A stretch of DNA of 64,000 nt from Candidatus Chloroploca mongolica (lineage in GTDB: Bacteria; Chloroflexota; Chloroflexia; Chloroflexales; Chloroflexaceae), in contig NZ_SIJK02000006.1 in assembly GCF_004762035.2 (NCBI RefSeq), positions 62,001 through 126,000 of the forward strand, read 5' to 3'. Shown here piece after piece: positions 43,629 through 52,158 of this stretch. The translations under genes were made by a program, and so were the position numbers. The notes under the pieces were generated by a model. The model saw only the letters and a program-made list of their open reading frames with translations, was not told where the DNA came from and searched no databases. Positions within the stretch are counted from its first letter, which is position 1. Each line of letters opens with the position of its first letter.

Positions 43629-43671
43629 TTCTGGTGAACGAGGCTAGTTTTGCTAGCCTCGTTCACCAGAA
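43629..43671. terminator. 19-bp hairpin with TTTTG loop between convergent genes
   Basis: Arms 43629-43647 and 43653-43671; a T-G pair inside the loop reduces it to TTT. It lies between the stops of the membrane-protein gene (43622) and the ABC permease gene (43679), as a bidirectional terminator. Confidence 0.8.
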
Positions 43672-43678
43672 GCAACGT

Positions 43679-44665
43679 TCACCCCCGTGTCAGCCCGGCC
43701 ATCCACCAGTCGCGGGCACCATACGCCAGGACGAGGTAACCAAGCAAGATCAGGAATAGCGCCAGATCAACCTTGCCTGGGCGCCAGCGACGGCGGGGCG
43801 TCGCCAGGTGCAGGGTCAGCCAAAAGAAGATCAGGCTCAAACCACCATAGAGCATCCAAGTCGCTCGGTAGAGGGGCAAGACACCCTGCGCACCTGCATC
43901 AATTACCCCGCGGGTAAGCAGGTTGAGCAGCACCAGCGGGCGCAAGCCTCCTGTAAACGAGATAATGTCGGGCGGGCGCGCCGGCACCAGGGCCGCAGCC
44001 ATGGCCGACAATGGGTTGGCAAAGACGTAGATCGCCGGAGCAGGCAGCATGCTGTTGAGGAGCGACCAGAGATTAGCTGCCAGTAACGTGCCGCCAACCA
44101 GGCTGATCAAGAGCGCATAGCAGAGCAGGGTGGCGCTGTAGGTCTGACGGGTTGCTGCCGAGCAGAAGAGCCCAAAGACGCTGCCGAGCAGGGCTGTGAT
44201 CAGCATCGTAATCAAGACCCGCACGAGATCATCAAAGCTTACCCCACCAAAGAGCAGTACGACCGCAAAGACCGGCAAGACCGCCAGGATCAGGATCAAC
44301 AACAGCGCGAAGGCAGCGACGAGTTTGCCAGCGACCAGTTGAATCGGGGTCATCGGGGTCGTCTGGAGCATCGCAAAGGTACCGCGTTCGTGCTCGCTGC
44401 TGATCGCATTGACGGTTGTCGCAGGAGCGAGAAAGACGATCAGGGCCTGGATGACCAGGCTGAGCGTAATGAAGAGAATTTGCCCGATCTGGGCACTGAC
44501 GAGCGGTGCCCCACGGTCAAGTTGCCCCACAATTGCGCCGTAGATCAGGCGGGCCGCAATGGACGCGAGGCCAATCAAGAGCGCCAACAAGAGGGCCGAA
44601 CGGCTGCCCCGCATCTGTACGGCAAATTCTTTGAAGAGAATTGGCATCGACGGGCCGCGGCTCAT
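43679..44665 (-). CDS. ABC-2 type transporter permease
   Basis: A 328-residue membrane protein with six or seven helices. The segment NAISSEHERGTFAMLQTTPMTPIQLVAGK matches the ABC-2/GldF-type export permeases (E-RGT-LLxTP). The start overlaps the stop of the upstream exported protein (ATGA). No ABC ATPase is adjacent in this window. Its link with a large exported, GATase-like membrane protein resembles the GldF/GldG-like or Gld-type permease/partner arrangement; cargo unknown. Confidence 0.85.
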   Translation of the reverse strand: MSRGPSMPILFKEFAVQMRGSRSALLLALLIGLASIAARLIYGAIVGQLDRGAPLVSAQIGQILFITLSLVIQALIVFLAPATTVNAISSEHERGTFAMLQTTPMTPIQLVAGKLVAAFALLLILILAVLPVFAVVLLFGGVSFDDLVRVLITMLITALLGSVFGLFCSAATRQTYSATLLCYALLISLVGGTLLAANLWSLLNSMLPAPAIYVFANPLSAMAAALVPARPPDIISFTGGLRPLVLLNLLTRGVIDAGAQGVLPLYRATWMLYGGLSLIFFWLTLHLATPRRRWRPGKVDLALFLILLGYLVLAYGARDWWMAGLTRG

Positions 44666-47004
44666 GGCAAGACTCCTTGCAGGCGTGCCCCAAGATAGAG
44701 GCAGCCAGCCTCGACAATGCGCCCATCGAGCCGCAGTTGCAAGCGGCCATTGCGCAAAAATGGCGCGGGGTTTTCGAGTTGCAATTCACCGGGGCCATCA
44801 AACGACTGCTCCACCCAGCGTTCACGCTCCCAATCATAAACTTCGGTGATCACGCCCGCATTCGGCCAGGTGCGCTCACTCTCGAGTACCAGGCTGAGTC
44901 GTTCAGCGCGCAGCGAAGCCAGTTCATTGGGAAGCCGTAACTCCACAATGGTGGGCACCATTGTCGCCGGTACGCCTGCCCCTCGCGAACCAAAACATTG
45001 CGTCTGCTGCGAGGCGATCCAGTCTGGTCTGAGCCAACCTTCATTGAGCAAGATTGGCCCGCTGCCGCGGAAGACCGGACGTAGCGCCAGCAACGTTACC
45101 TCCTGGACGGCAGTGGGGACATTGACCTGCATACCGAGCGGATTCTGGTCGAGCCACGCGAAGACGAAGGGGCCTTCTTGATTGAGCACATTATTCTGAA
45201 TGACCGCTGCATTGAGCAGCGCCTCGCGTGCCAGGACATTGCGACTCGCCGCCTGCCCCGGCCCTTGCCCGGCCTCCAATTCTTCGCGGAGCACCAGGAA
45301 ACTGAGCGCCGTATTGCGCACGACATCTTCAGGGGGATCGAGGGGCCATGGTTCCGTGGCCTCTTCACCGGGATTGAGCGTTCCCAGCCTCACGACACGC
45401 TCGCCAAAGACCGCGACCACCTCACGGAGCACCAGATCGCTCGTGTTGACCACCTCGATCTGCAGCGTACCATCAACCAGCAGCATCGTCGCCCGTATGC
45501 CCTCTATGGGCATATGCGCTTCAGCCATCACCCCCTGGATCTGCCAGGCCTCAAGCGGCAGCGGAAGATCGGGGCTCAACTGCGCCAGATCGCCAATGAC
45601 ACCATTGACCTGCCCAAACACACCTGCGGCGGGACGAACAGGGCGCACGAGCGCCTCATCGCTCGTTGCGAGCCGCACCTCCTGTTGTTGTGGCACGAGC
45701 ATGCCAACAAAACCGCGCACCCGGGCAAGGTCGGGTTCGGTCATTTCTACCAGGGCCAGGCGGCTCACCAGCCGTTGTTCGGGTCGAATGGCGAGGGCAA
45801 GGCCAACGACCAGTGCCCCGGTAGCGACCGCGACCCCTGGCACAACAACCCAGGCCCAGGCCTGGCGATCGAACTGGCGCAAAATGAGCGCAATCCCAGG
45901 CCCAATCAGGATGGTATAGAGGGCAAGTACCAGAAAAATGAGATCAACTGGTGGTAACGTCAGCGCAGGCAGATTCGACAAACCGGCGGTAATAGTCTGT
46001 TCTTGCAGAATATCAACGGTGCTCTGTGTGCCAAAGGGCGTGGTAATGCGTTGCCCAGGGCGCAACAGACTCTGCCAGAAGGCCGGGGCTTGTTCCCAAC
46101 GAGCCAGGGCAGGTGCGCCAGGATCAAACGCGAGTTGGGTCACACTCCCACGACCGACCTGGCGACTCACCCATGCCGGAGCGTCCGCCGCGCCAGTCGC
46201 AATTGCCCCAGGCACAGCCAGCAACTGGAGACCAGGCAATGCGCCGGGGCCGGGTGCGGCACTCAACGCAACCAGCGGTGCATCATCAATCTGGCGGGTT
46301 GCTCCGAGCGTAGCGGGCAAGAGACTTGGCGGCATCTCGGCGATTGTGCGGGCAGCCGTTGGCCCACCACCAAGCAGCAGATGACCACCAGCATAGACCC
46401 AACCGATCAGCGCCTCACGCTGGGCAGGGTTCAGATTCGCGAAGGGAACATCGTGAAGAAGCACGAGATTGAGGCTACTCAAGCCTGCCATGCGGTCAGG
46501 GAAGAAGGCCGGGTCGAGCAGGAAGGTATTGAAGGGAAAGGTTGTGACATCCTGGCGGCGGGGCAGGTTCAACTGGGGATCGGACGCGACAAGCAAGCCG
46601 AGCATCCGTTCATCGCGACGGGGACGTAGCTCAAGCTCAGCTTCAGCGAGCACCAGATTCTGCTGCTCAACCTGCACCACCAGTGAGCGCACCTCTTGAT
46701 CGAGCGCAACATAGAGCGTCAGTTGCTTGACTGCTCCGGCGGGCAATTCAACCCGTTGCCCATTGCGCAGCGACGATCCAGCGGCCCCGGCGACGACCAG
46801 CACATCAATGGCTGGGCCATCGTTGCGCAGGTCAAGCTGCACCGGCAACCATGTGCCGGGTGTATAGTTGCCATCAAAAGCAGGGAGAGCCGTGAGGCTC
46901 AGGTTTGCCTGGGCAGTGACTGGCGTGACAGCGAACACTCCACAAAGGAGCACGGCCAGGAGGAGGAGCAAGCGCCGCACAAGCATCTGGAAGGAGGGCA
47001 TCAC
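44662..47004 (-). CDS. Exported membrane protein with glutamine-amidotransferase-like domain, ABC-2 partner
   Basis: A 780-residue protein. A signal peptide (about residues 1-31) precedes a beta-sandwich domain, a GATase1-like region (about 130-330; LNLVLLHDVPFANLNPAQREALIGWVYAGG-like with GGHLLLGGG), two central hydrophobic helices (about 355-405) and a C-terminal extracytoplasmic region (about 430-780). The GATase-like fold lacks an obvious catalytic Cys, so it is likely structural. It overlaps the ABC-2 permease gene. A role in assembling an export system is inference from context. Confidence 0.75.
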   Translation of the reverse strand: MMPSFQMLVRRLLLLLAVLLCGVFAVTPVTAQANLSLTALPAFDGNYTPGTWLPVQLDLRNDGPAIDVLVVAGAAGSSLRNGQRVELPAGAVKQLTLYVALDQEVRSLVVQVEQQNLVLAEAELELRPRRDERMLGLLVASDPQLNLPRRQDVTTFPFNTFLLDPAFFPDRMAGLSSLNLVLLHDVPFANLNPAQREALIGWVYAGGHLLLGGGPTAARTIAEMPPSLLPATLGATRQIDDAPLVALSAAPGPGALPGLQLLAVPGAIATGAADAPAWVSRQVGRGSVTQLAFDPGAPALARWEQAPAFWQSLLRPGQRITTPFGTQSTVDILQEQTITAGLSNLPALTLPPVDLIFLVLALYTILIGPGIALILRQFDRQAWAWVVVPGVAVATGALVVGLALAIRPEQRLVSRLALVEMTEPDLARVRGFVGMLVPQQQEVRLATSDEALVRPVRPAAGVFGQVNGVIGDLAQLSPDLPLPLEAWQIQGVMAEAHMPIEGIRATMLLVDGTLQIEVVNTSDLVLREVVAVFGERVVRLGTLNPGEEATEPWPLDPPEDVVRNTALSFLVLREELEAGQGPGQAASRNVLAREALLNAAVIQNNVLNQEGPFVFAWLDQNPLGMQVNVPTAVQEVTLLALRPVFRGSGPILLNEGWLRPDWIASQQTQCFGSRGAGVPATMVPTIVELRLPNELASLRAERLSLVLESERTWPNAGVITEVYDWERERWVEQSFDGPGELQLENPAPFLRNGRLQLRLDGRIVEAGCLYLGARLQGVLP

Positions 47005-47046
47005 CAGGATAACACCATTCCTTATACTGAGAGGGCCAACAGCCCC

Positions 47047-48402
47047 TCACAACTCACGAATGCTCAAATTGCGAAACAACGCGACAACCTCAGGCTCACG
47101 GGCAAGGGCAATCATCCCATAGCGCGAGGTTGGTGGTGGCGCCTCAACAATCAGGGTCGCCACGGCTTGCCCATTGATGCCGAGTGCGACCTCAAGCCCA
47201 GCGAGGCGGGCAACAAGACGGTTGGTTGCTTGTGGCTCAGTGGCAATCGCGGGATGCACCTCATCGCGTAGGCGGTTATCGCTTCCATTCACCCGTTGCT
47301 CAAGCCGATACCGGCCTGTCGCGGGCTCAACAAAAAAGGCCAGAAAATTGCTTTCGGCAAAGCGCACCATCAAGCCACCAGCACCGCCGGTGACCGTCAC
47401 ATCAACACCGATCAGGTAATCCATCCCGGCCGGTGAGGTATTGAAGGCCCAGATATTGCCGGCGCTACGGACAGCGGTAATCCGATACCCATCCTGCGCA
47501 AACCCGACATTCCACCCGCGCCCACCCACCTCGGGCCAACCCTCACCCGACGTGAGATCGTTGGCATAGGCGATTGGCCCTGTTTCCGGCAAGGTGACGG
47601 GCGTGGCCGCCACCGGGGGCGCGGTGGGATCGCTGGTTGGTACCGGTGCGGTCCTTGCGGTGGCATCGGGTGACACCGGCGCAGTCGGCACCGTGCTGGC
47701 AGGGGTTGGCGCTGGGGGCACCGTTGGCGCAGGCGAGGCCGGTGGCGTCGTTGGCGATGGCAACGGATCAGCCTGTGGTGCCTCGGCAGCCGCATTGTCA
47801 CTGAGACGGTCACGCAACCCCCAGCCAAGCGCTCCAAGGCCGGCCATCGCCAGCGCACCGACACCCCCGAACACCAGTTTACGCCGACTCTTATCAGGTT
47901 TTGGGGTTGGGCGAGCCTTGGAAGTGGCCCGCGTAGCCCGACGGAGCGCGGCCTCGGCCTGAGCCAACAACACCGCACTATCACGATAGAACGGATTGAT
48001 CTGCTGGATGGTGCGGAAATCAGCAATTGCCTGCGGGTACCTTCCGGCATCAAGATGGTCACGCGCTTTGTCGTACAGGTCGGCCAGCGTATCACGAGGA
48101 GGTGGGGCCGGCGGCGCTGCCGAGGCACGTTTCAGCGACGCCACCTCGGGCTCAGCGTTCTCAGGGGCCAAGCGGCGATTATAGGCTGTACGTGCGACAA
48201 AATCGCTCAGCACCTGATAAGCCTCATTAATCCGTTGCGCTCGACGACTCGCATATGCTTGTTCATCGGCGTTCGTATGGATGTACCGATCAGGATGGTA
48301 GAGTATCATCTGCTGACGGTAGGCTTTTTTGATCGCATCGATCCTGGCATTGCGTTCAATGCCAAGGAGCGCATAATAATCAAGGTGCTCGAACTCTTCC
48401 AT
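47047..48402 (-). CDS. J-domain membrane protein with extracytoplasmic C-terminal domain
   Basis: A 451-residue protein. An N-terminal J domain (residues 7-75; DYYALLGIERNARIDAIKKA and the HPD motif in YHPDRY) can stimulate DnaK. A helical TPR-like stretch (DARDHLDAGRYPQAIADFRTI-like, about 105-145) follows, then a basic segment, one transmembrane helix (about 175-192), a long Pro/Thr/Ala-rich linker (205-275) and a C-terminal beta-sandwich (about 285-451) resembling laminin-G/glucanase-like folds. The protein thus joins cytoplasmic chaperone recruitment to an outside binding domain. An extended -10 (TGCTATAAT) lies at 48449-48454. Confidence 0.85.
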   Translation of the reverse strand: MEEFEHLDYYALLGIERNARIDAIKKAYRQQMILYHPDRYIHTNADEQAYASRRAQRINEAYQVLSDFVARTAYNRRLAPENAEPEVASLKRASAAPPAPPPRDTLADLYDKARDHLDAGRYPQAIADFRTIQQINPFYRDSAVLLAQAEAALRRATRATSKARPTPKPDKSRRKLVFGGVGALAMAGLGALGWGLRDRLSDNAAAEAPQADPLPSPTTPPASPAPTVPPAPTPASTVPTAPVSPDATARTAPVPTSDPTAPPVAATPVTLPETGPIAYANDLTSGEGWPEVGGRGWNVGFAQDGYRITAVRSAGNIWAFNTSPAGMDYLIGVDVTVTGGAGGLMVRFAESNFLAFFVEPATGRYRLEQRVNGSDNRLRDEVHPAIATEPQATNRLVARLAGLEVALGINGQAVATLIVEAPPPTSRYGMIALAREPEVVALFRNLSIREL

Positions 48403-48448
48403 TCCGGGTTTGATCCTGAAGATTACCTCGTTTACAGTGTATTTTTGT

Positions 48449-48454
48449 ATTATA
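48449..48454 (-). promoter_or_regulatory. Extended -10 promoter of the J-domain gene
   Basis: On the minus strand TATAAT is preceded by TGC, an extended -10. It lies 46 bases before the start at 48402, within the 78-base gap after nadB. No -35 consensus is visible. Confidence 0.5.
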
Positions 48455-48480
48455 GCATAGAGCTACCTGGAGACTTTGCC

Positions 48481-50151
48481 TCAATCAGCTGCGTGTGCGA
48501 TCTGCTCAAAGTGAGCTAGACTGGCAAGGGTGGCTGGTTCACGCGAACGTTGCTGGACACTATGGCCCCGCCAGGTCTCACTGGCCTGAGGAAAGTCGCG
48601 GCGAAAATGCCCACCCCGGCTCTCCTGGCGTAAACTGGCCGCTCGGAGGATTAAACGCGCAGTTATGGCTGCATTGACAGCAGTAATGGCATCAGGATCG
48701 TCGCAGTCGGCCTGCTCGGGCCACCGGGTGAGCTGGACATACCCTTCGCCGAGGCCAGCGCCATCACGCAGTGGCCCAGCACAGGTCTGCATAATCGTCG
48801 CCAGACTGGCCCGCCAGGCGGCTGGCGCAGGTGACGACGTGAGGGCAACATTGCGTTCGGGAACCAGTTCCAGATGGACACCTTCGCGGCGTGAATCCTC
48901 TGCGTCGGCCCATTGCAGCGCAGCCTGACCTGCCCGTCGTCCAAAAACGATGCATTCGAGGAGCGAGTTTGACGCAAGGCGATTGGCCCCATGCACACCT
49001 GTACAGGCAACTTCGCCAGCGGCAAAGAGACCGGGAAGACTTGTCGCGCCGGTCAGATCGGTTCGCACTCCACCCATCAAATAGTGGGCTGCGGGGGCCA
49101 CGGGGATAGGCTGACGCACCGGATCAAGGCCATGCTCACGCAGCCGGGCGCAGATCGTGGGAAAGTGCTGTTCGATCCGGGCCGATGGCAGATGCGTCAG
49201 ATCAAGCAAGACATGGTCGCTGTCAGTGCGTTGCATCGCAGCATAGATCCCGCGGGTCACAATATCACGCGGGGCAAGTTCGGCCCGCGGATCATAGGCC
49301 GGCAGAAAGCGCTCGCCGGTCGTCGCAAATAAGATCCCGCCTTCGCCGCGTGCCGCCTCGGTAATCAAAAAGCCCTCGCCGTTCGGCGTACGGTAGACCG
49401 TCGGGTGAAACTGGACAAACTCCATATCGGCAATCTCAGCCCCGGCACGATAAGCCATCGCAATGCCCTCACCGAGGGCGGCTGGTTGATTGCTGGTCAA
49501 CCCATAGAGGGCTCCGGCCCCGCCACTGGCGAGCACCGTTGCGCCAGCCAACAAACGATGCCACTGGCCCTGCGGATCACGGGCAAGCGCACCAATGATC
49601 TGGCCCTGGCGATCAAGGAGATCGACCGCCTGCCAACCTTCGAGCAGATGAATACGCGGATGCGCCCGTGCCTCGGCAATCAGCGCAGCCGTGACGGCCC
49701 AGCCGGTTGCATCACCGACATGCACGATCCGGCGGGCTGAATGGCCGCCCTCAAGCCCAAGGGCAAAATGCATCGCGTCGGCGCGCTCGAAGGGAACCCC
49801 GCGTGTTGCCAACTCGCACATCAAGGCTGGTGCCTCGTTGGCTAACACGGTCGCCGCATCTTCGTCGGTCAGCCCGGCCCCGGCGACCAGCGTATCCGCC
49901 ACATGCGCTCGCGGTGAGTCAGCGGCATCAAGGGCTGCCGCAATACCTCCCTGGGCAAGGGCTGAATTGCTCTCGCGGAGCGGCCCCCGCGCCAGCACGA
50001 ACACGTCGGCATAGGCCGCCGCCGTCAACGCTGCGGTCAAACCAGCCGCCCCCCCACCAATCACCAGCACATCAGTATGCCGGTTCAAGATAACGCTCGG
50101 CAACGCTGCGAGCGCATAACGCGGAAGATTATTCATAAGTGTTTTCCACAT
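48481..50151 (-). CDS. nadB: L-aspartate oxidase
   Basis: A 556-residue flavoenzyme that oxidises L-aspartate to iminoaspartate, the first step of de novo NAD synthesis. The FAD motif VLVIGGGAAGLTAALTAA, the SALAQGGIAAAL loop, QFHPTVYRTP, RGEGG and HYLMGGVRTD, and the GANRLASNSLLECIVFG region match NadB rather than succinate dehydrogenase SdhA. Of the candidate starts, ATG 50151 (MWKTLMNN) has AGGAG at five bases. It follows nadA by 43 bases in the same operon. Confidence 0.95.
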   Translation of the reverse strand: MWKTLMNNLPRYALAALPSVILNRHTDVLVIGGGAAGLTAALTAAAYADVFVLARGPLRESNSALAQGGIAAALDAADSPRAHVADTLVAGAGLTDEDAATVLANEAPALMCELATRGVPFERADAMHFALGLEGGHSARRIVHVGDATGWAVTAALIAEARAHPRIHLLEGWQAVDLLDRQGQIIGALARDPQGQWHRLLAGATVLASGGAGALYGLTSNQPAALGEGIAMAYRAGAEIADMEFVQFHPTVYRTPNGEGFLITEAARGEGGILFATTGERFLPAYDPRAELAPRDIVTRGIYAAMQRTDSDHVLLDLTHLPSARIEQHFPTICARLREHGLDPVRQPIPVAPAAHYLMGGVRTDLTGATSLPGLFAAGEVACTGVHGANRLASNSLLECIVFGRRAGQAALQWADAEDSRREGVHLELVPERNVALTSSPAPAAWRASLATIMQTCAGPLRDGAGLGEGYVQLTRWPEQADCDDPDAITAVNAAITARLILRAASLRQESRGGHFRRDFPQASETWRGHSVQQRSREPATLASLAHFEQIAHAAD

Positions 50152-50194
50152 CTTTGCTCCTGACACGGCTGTAGCCGAAGCCAGCAGACCAAGC

Positions 50195-51166
50195 TCAGAG
50201 CGCAACCATGCGCTCGATGGCCGTCCGTGCGCGTGCCGCGAGCGTCGGCTCAACCGTCACCCGATGGGTCAGGTCGCGCAGACTATTACGCACCTTCTCC
50301 AGCGTAATCATCTTCATATATTTGCAACTAATCGACTCATCAATCGGCACAAATTCCTTGGAGGGGTTGGCCTTCCGCATCCGGTGAAGCACGCCGATCT
50401 CGGTGGCAACCACAAACTGTTGCGCTGGGCTCGCAGCGGCGTGGCGGATCATACCCTCGGTCGAGAGAATATGGGTACCCTCGGGGTTCAGGGCACCAGT
50501 GGCAAGGTAGTGCATCGTACTGCTCACACAGCCACACTCGGGATGGATCAGAAAATCGGCACCGGGCAAGGCTGCGCGCTGGCGTTCAACCATGGCTGGG
50601 CGAATCGCTGCGTGAACATGGCACTCACCGGCCCAGATCTCGATGTTGCGCCCCGTTTGCTGGCGCAGATAGCTGCCGAGAAACATATCAGGCAAAAAGA
50701 GGATCGTCTTATCTTCAGGGATCGCCCGGATCACCCGCTCGGCATTGCCCGAGGTACAGCAATAGTCGCTTTCCGCCTTGACTTCAGCCGTGGTATTTAC
50801 ATAACTGACGACAACGGCACCGGGATGTTCGGCCTTCCACGCCCGCAACTGATCAGCGTTGATCGAGGCCGCTAACGAACAGCCGGCCTCAGGATCAGGG
50901 ATCAAGACGATCTTTTCTGGCGAGAGGATCGCCGACGTTTCGGCCATAAAATGAACCCCGCAGACCACCAGCACCGGGGCCTCGCTGCGGGCAGCATACT
51001 GGGCCATGCCCAGCGAGTCGCCGACATAATCAGCAAGATCCTGAATTTCACCATACTCATAGTTGTGCGCAAGGATCACCGCGTTGCGCTCGGCCTTCAA
51101 CGCAGCAATCTCTTCGGCGAGCACCGCCGCAGCCTCGGGCGGCGTATGATAGAGCGACACTGACAC
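50195..51166 (-). CDS. nadA: Quinolinate synthase
   Basis: A 323-residue 4Fe-4S enzyme that condenses iminoaspartate with dihydroxyacetone phosphate to quinolinate. The three cluster cysteines are in VVCGVHFMAETS, HPECGCVSS and ISCKYMKM; NTTAEVKAESDYCCTSGNA is the substrate-site signature. GTG 51166 is well spaced after GGAGG, with other GTG/TTA codons further upstream less likely. It is the first gene of nadA-nadB; nadC is not in the window. A promoter at 51322-51351 and repeated GACACTA elements lie upstream. Confidence 0.95.
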   Translation of the reverse strand: MSVSLYHTPPEAAAVLAEEIAALKAERNAVILAHNYEYGEIQDLADYVGDSLGMAQYAARSEAPVLVVCGVHFMAETSAILSPEKIVLIPDPEAGCSLAASINADQLRAWKAEHPGAVVVSYVNTTAEVKAESDYCCTSGNAERVIRAIPEDKTILFLPDMFLGSYLRQQTGRNIEIWAGECHVHAAIRPAMVERQRAALPGADFLIHPECGCVSSTMHYLATGALNPEGTHILSTEGMIRHAAASPAQQFVVATEIGVLHRMRKANPSKEFVPIDESISCKYMKMITLEKVRNSLRDLTHRVTVEPTLAARARTAIERMVAL

Positions 51167-51198
51167 CTCGGAACCTCCATTGCTTAACACGTGCTTAT

Positions 51199-51217
51199 TA
51201 GTGTATATTAAACACTA
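51199..51217. promoter_or_regulatory. Operator-like palindrome upstream of nadA
   Basis: TAGTGT-N7-ACACTA, perfect 6-bp arms, 33 bases before the nadA start. The half-site ACACTA recurs at 51269, 51318 and 51357 in the same spacer, which supports a repressor binding at several positions. NAD genes are often controlled by NadR, NiaR or NrtR; I cannot tell which, if any. Confidence 0.55.
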
Positions 51218-51257
51218 TCTACGCCCACAAAGAGAGCCATGCGACCGAACGGGGAAT

Positions 51258-51273
51258 TGTCATATTGACACTA
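51258..51273. promoter_or_regulatory. Second operator-like element (TGTCA-TAT-TGACA plus GACACTA)
   Basis: TGTCA/TGACA form a 5-bp inverted repeat around TAT (51258-51270), overlapping a GACACTA half-site (51267-51273). It lies downstream of the predicted nadA transcription start. Confidence 0.4.
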
Positions 51274-51315
51274 ACAGCCCGTCGCAAAAACGGTCGCACG
51301 GCCTGTTGTAGATCT

Positions 51316-51365
51316 GACACTAGTATACGCCCTAAGTGAGGCTATTGTCAAGAGGACACTAGTAT
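51316..51365 (-). promoter_or_regulatory. nadA promoter bracketed by two copies of GACACTAGTAT
   Basis: On the minus strand TTGACA (51346-51351) and TATACT (51322-51327) are 18 bases apart. The 11-mer GACACTAGTAT occurs at 51316-51326, over the -10, and at 51355-51365, just upstream of the -35, 39 bases apart. The layout suits a repressor that blocks the promoter and could loop with the downstream palindrome. Confidence 0.6.
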
Positions 51366-51387
51366 GGAAGTAGGACTGCGGCAAGGG

Positions 51388-51503
51388 CCGCCTCCGGCGG
51401 TGGGGTGTGGAGCGGCTTTGCCGCTCCACGAGAGTTTGCGGTTCGTGTTGGCGGCGAAGCCGCCAACACGAACCACAAACTGGGGTTTGGGGCGCAACCC
51501 CAA
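51388..51503. repeat. Four consecutive hairpins between divergent nadA and lspA
   Basis: CCGCC-TCC-GGCGG (51388-51400); a 10-bp perfect stem with loop TTT (51407-51429); a 23-bp stem with one mismatch and loop GAA (51433-51481); and a small GGGGTT/AACCCC hairpin (51482-51503). Three have three-base loops closed by GC pairs. The rest of 51167-51632 holds the nad regulatory region and the lspA promoter, and no gene. Confidence 0.7.
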
Positions 51504-51563
51504 CAACTTTGCAAAAGCCCTAGAGATAAGGCGTTGCCGCTCCAAAAAAGAGGTAGAATCTAT

Positions 51564-51569
51564 TATAAT
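51564..51569 (+). promoter_or_regulatory. Candidate -10 box for the lspA operon
   Basis: TATAAT, 64 bases before the lspA GTG. The -35 is not clear. Confidence 0.45.
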
Positions 51570-51632
51570 GACATGAAAGCTCCGTCAAACTACTGACGTG
51601 GCGTTGCAACGCCATACATTTAGGAGGTATCT

Positions 51633-52151
51633 GTGCAGCGTTCGCACACTATTCGTATATGGGCTATACCGCTCGCCATCGCAAGTACCTTTCTCTTGCT
51701 TGACCAGGCGACCAAGTGGTGGGTTGTGCAGACCCTTGGCCCCGAGACAATGGCGCGGTCGATCGCCCTGCCTGGTGGCGTGGTCCGCCTTGTCTATTCA
51801 CACAATACGGGCGTTGCCTTCAGCATGTTTCAGGGGCACCCCGAGTTGCTGACGGTGGCCGCTCTCTGCATTGTTGCCGGGGCAATCTATTTTTATACAG
51901 CCCATCTCGACCATCACCAGACCCTTATTCAGGCGAGCATGGGCCTGATTATGGGGGGGGCCTTTGGCAACCTGATTGATCGCATCAGGCTCGGGTATGT
52001 GGTCGATTTCATCAGTGTCGGGTGGTTCCCGATCTTCAATGTGGCCGACAGTGCGATCACCATCGGGGCAGTGCTGCTCATCTACCAGTTTTTGCGTGAG
52101 GATCTGGCCGAGCGCCGTGCACGCAAGCATGAGACGCTGACCAGTCAGTGA
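51633..52151 (+). CDS. lspA: Lipoprotein signal peptidase (signal peptidase II), first copy
   Basis: A 172-residue four-helix membrane aspartyl protease that cleaves prolipoproteins after lipidation. DQATKWWVVQTL, the NTGVAFSMF segment, NLIDRIRLGYVVDFI and FNVADSAI contain the catalytic Asp pair and the conserved Asn/Arg residues. GTG 51633 lies five bases after AGGAGG. It is followed by a second lspA seven bases downstream. Confidence 0.96.
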   Translation: MQRSHTIRIWAIPLAIASTFLLLDQATKWWVVQTLGPETMARSIALPGGVVRLVYSHNTGVAFSMFQGHPELLTVAALCIVAGAIYFYTAHLDHHQTLIQASMGLIMGGAFGNLIDRIRLGYVVDFISVGWFPIFNVADSAITIGAVLLIYQFLREDLAERRARKHETLTSQ

Positions 52152-52158
52152 GATAACC

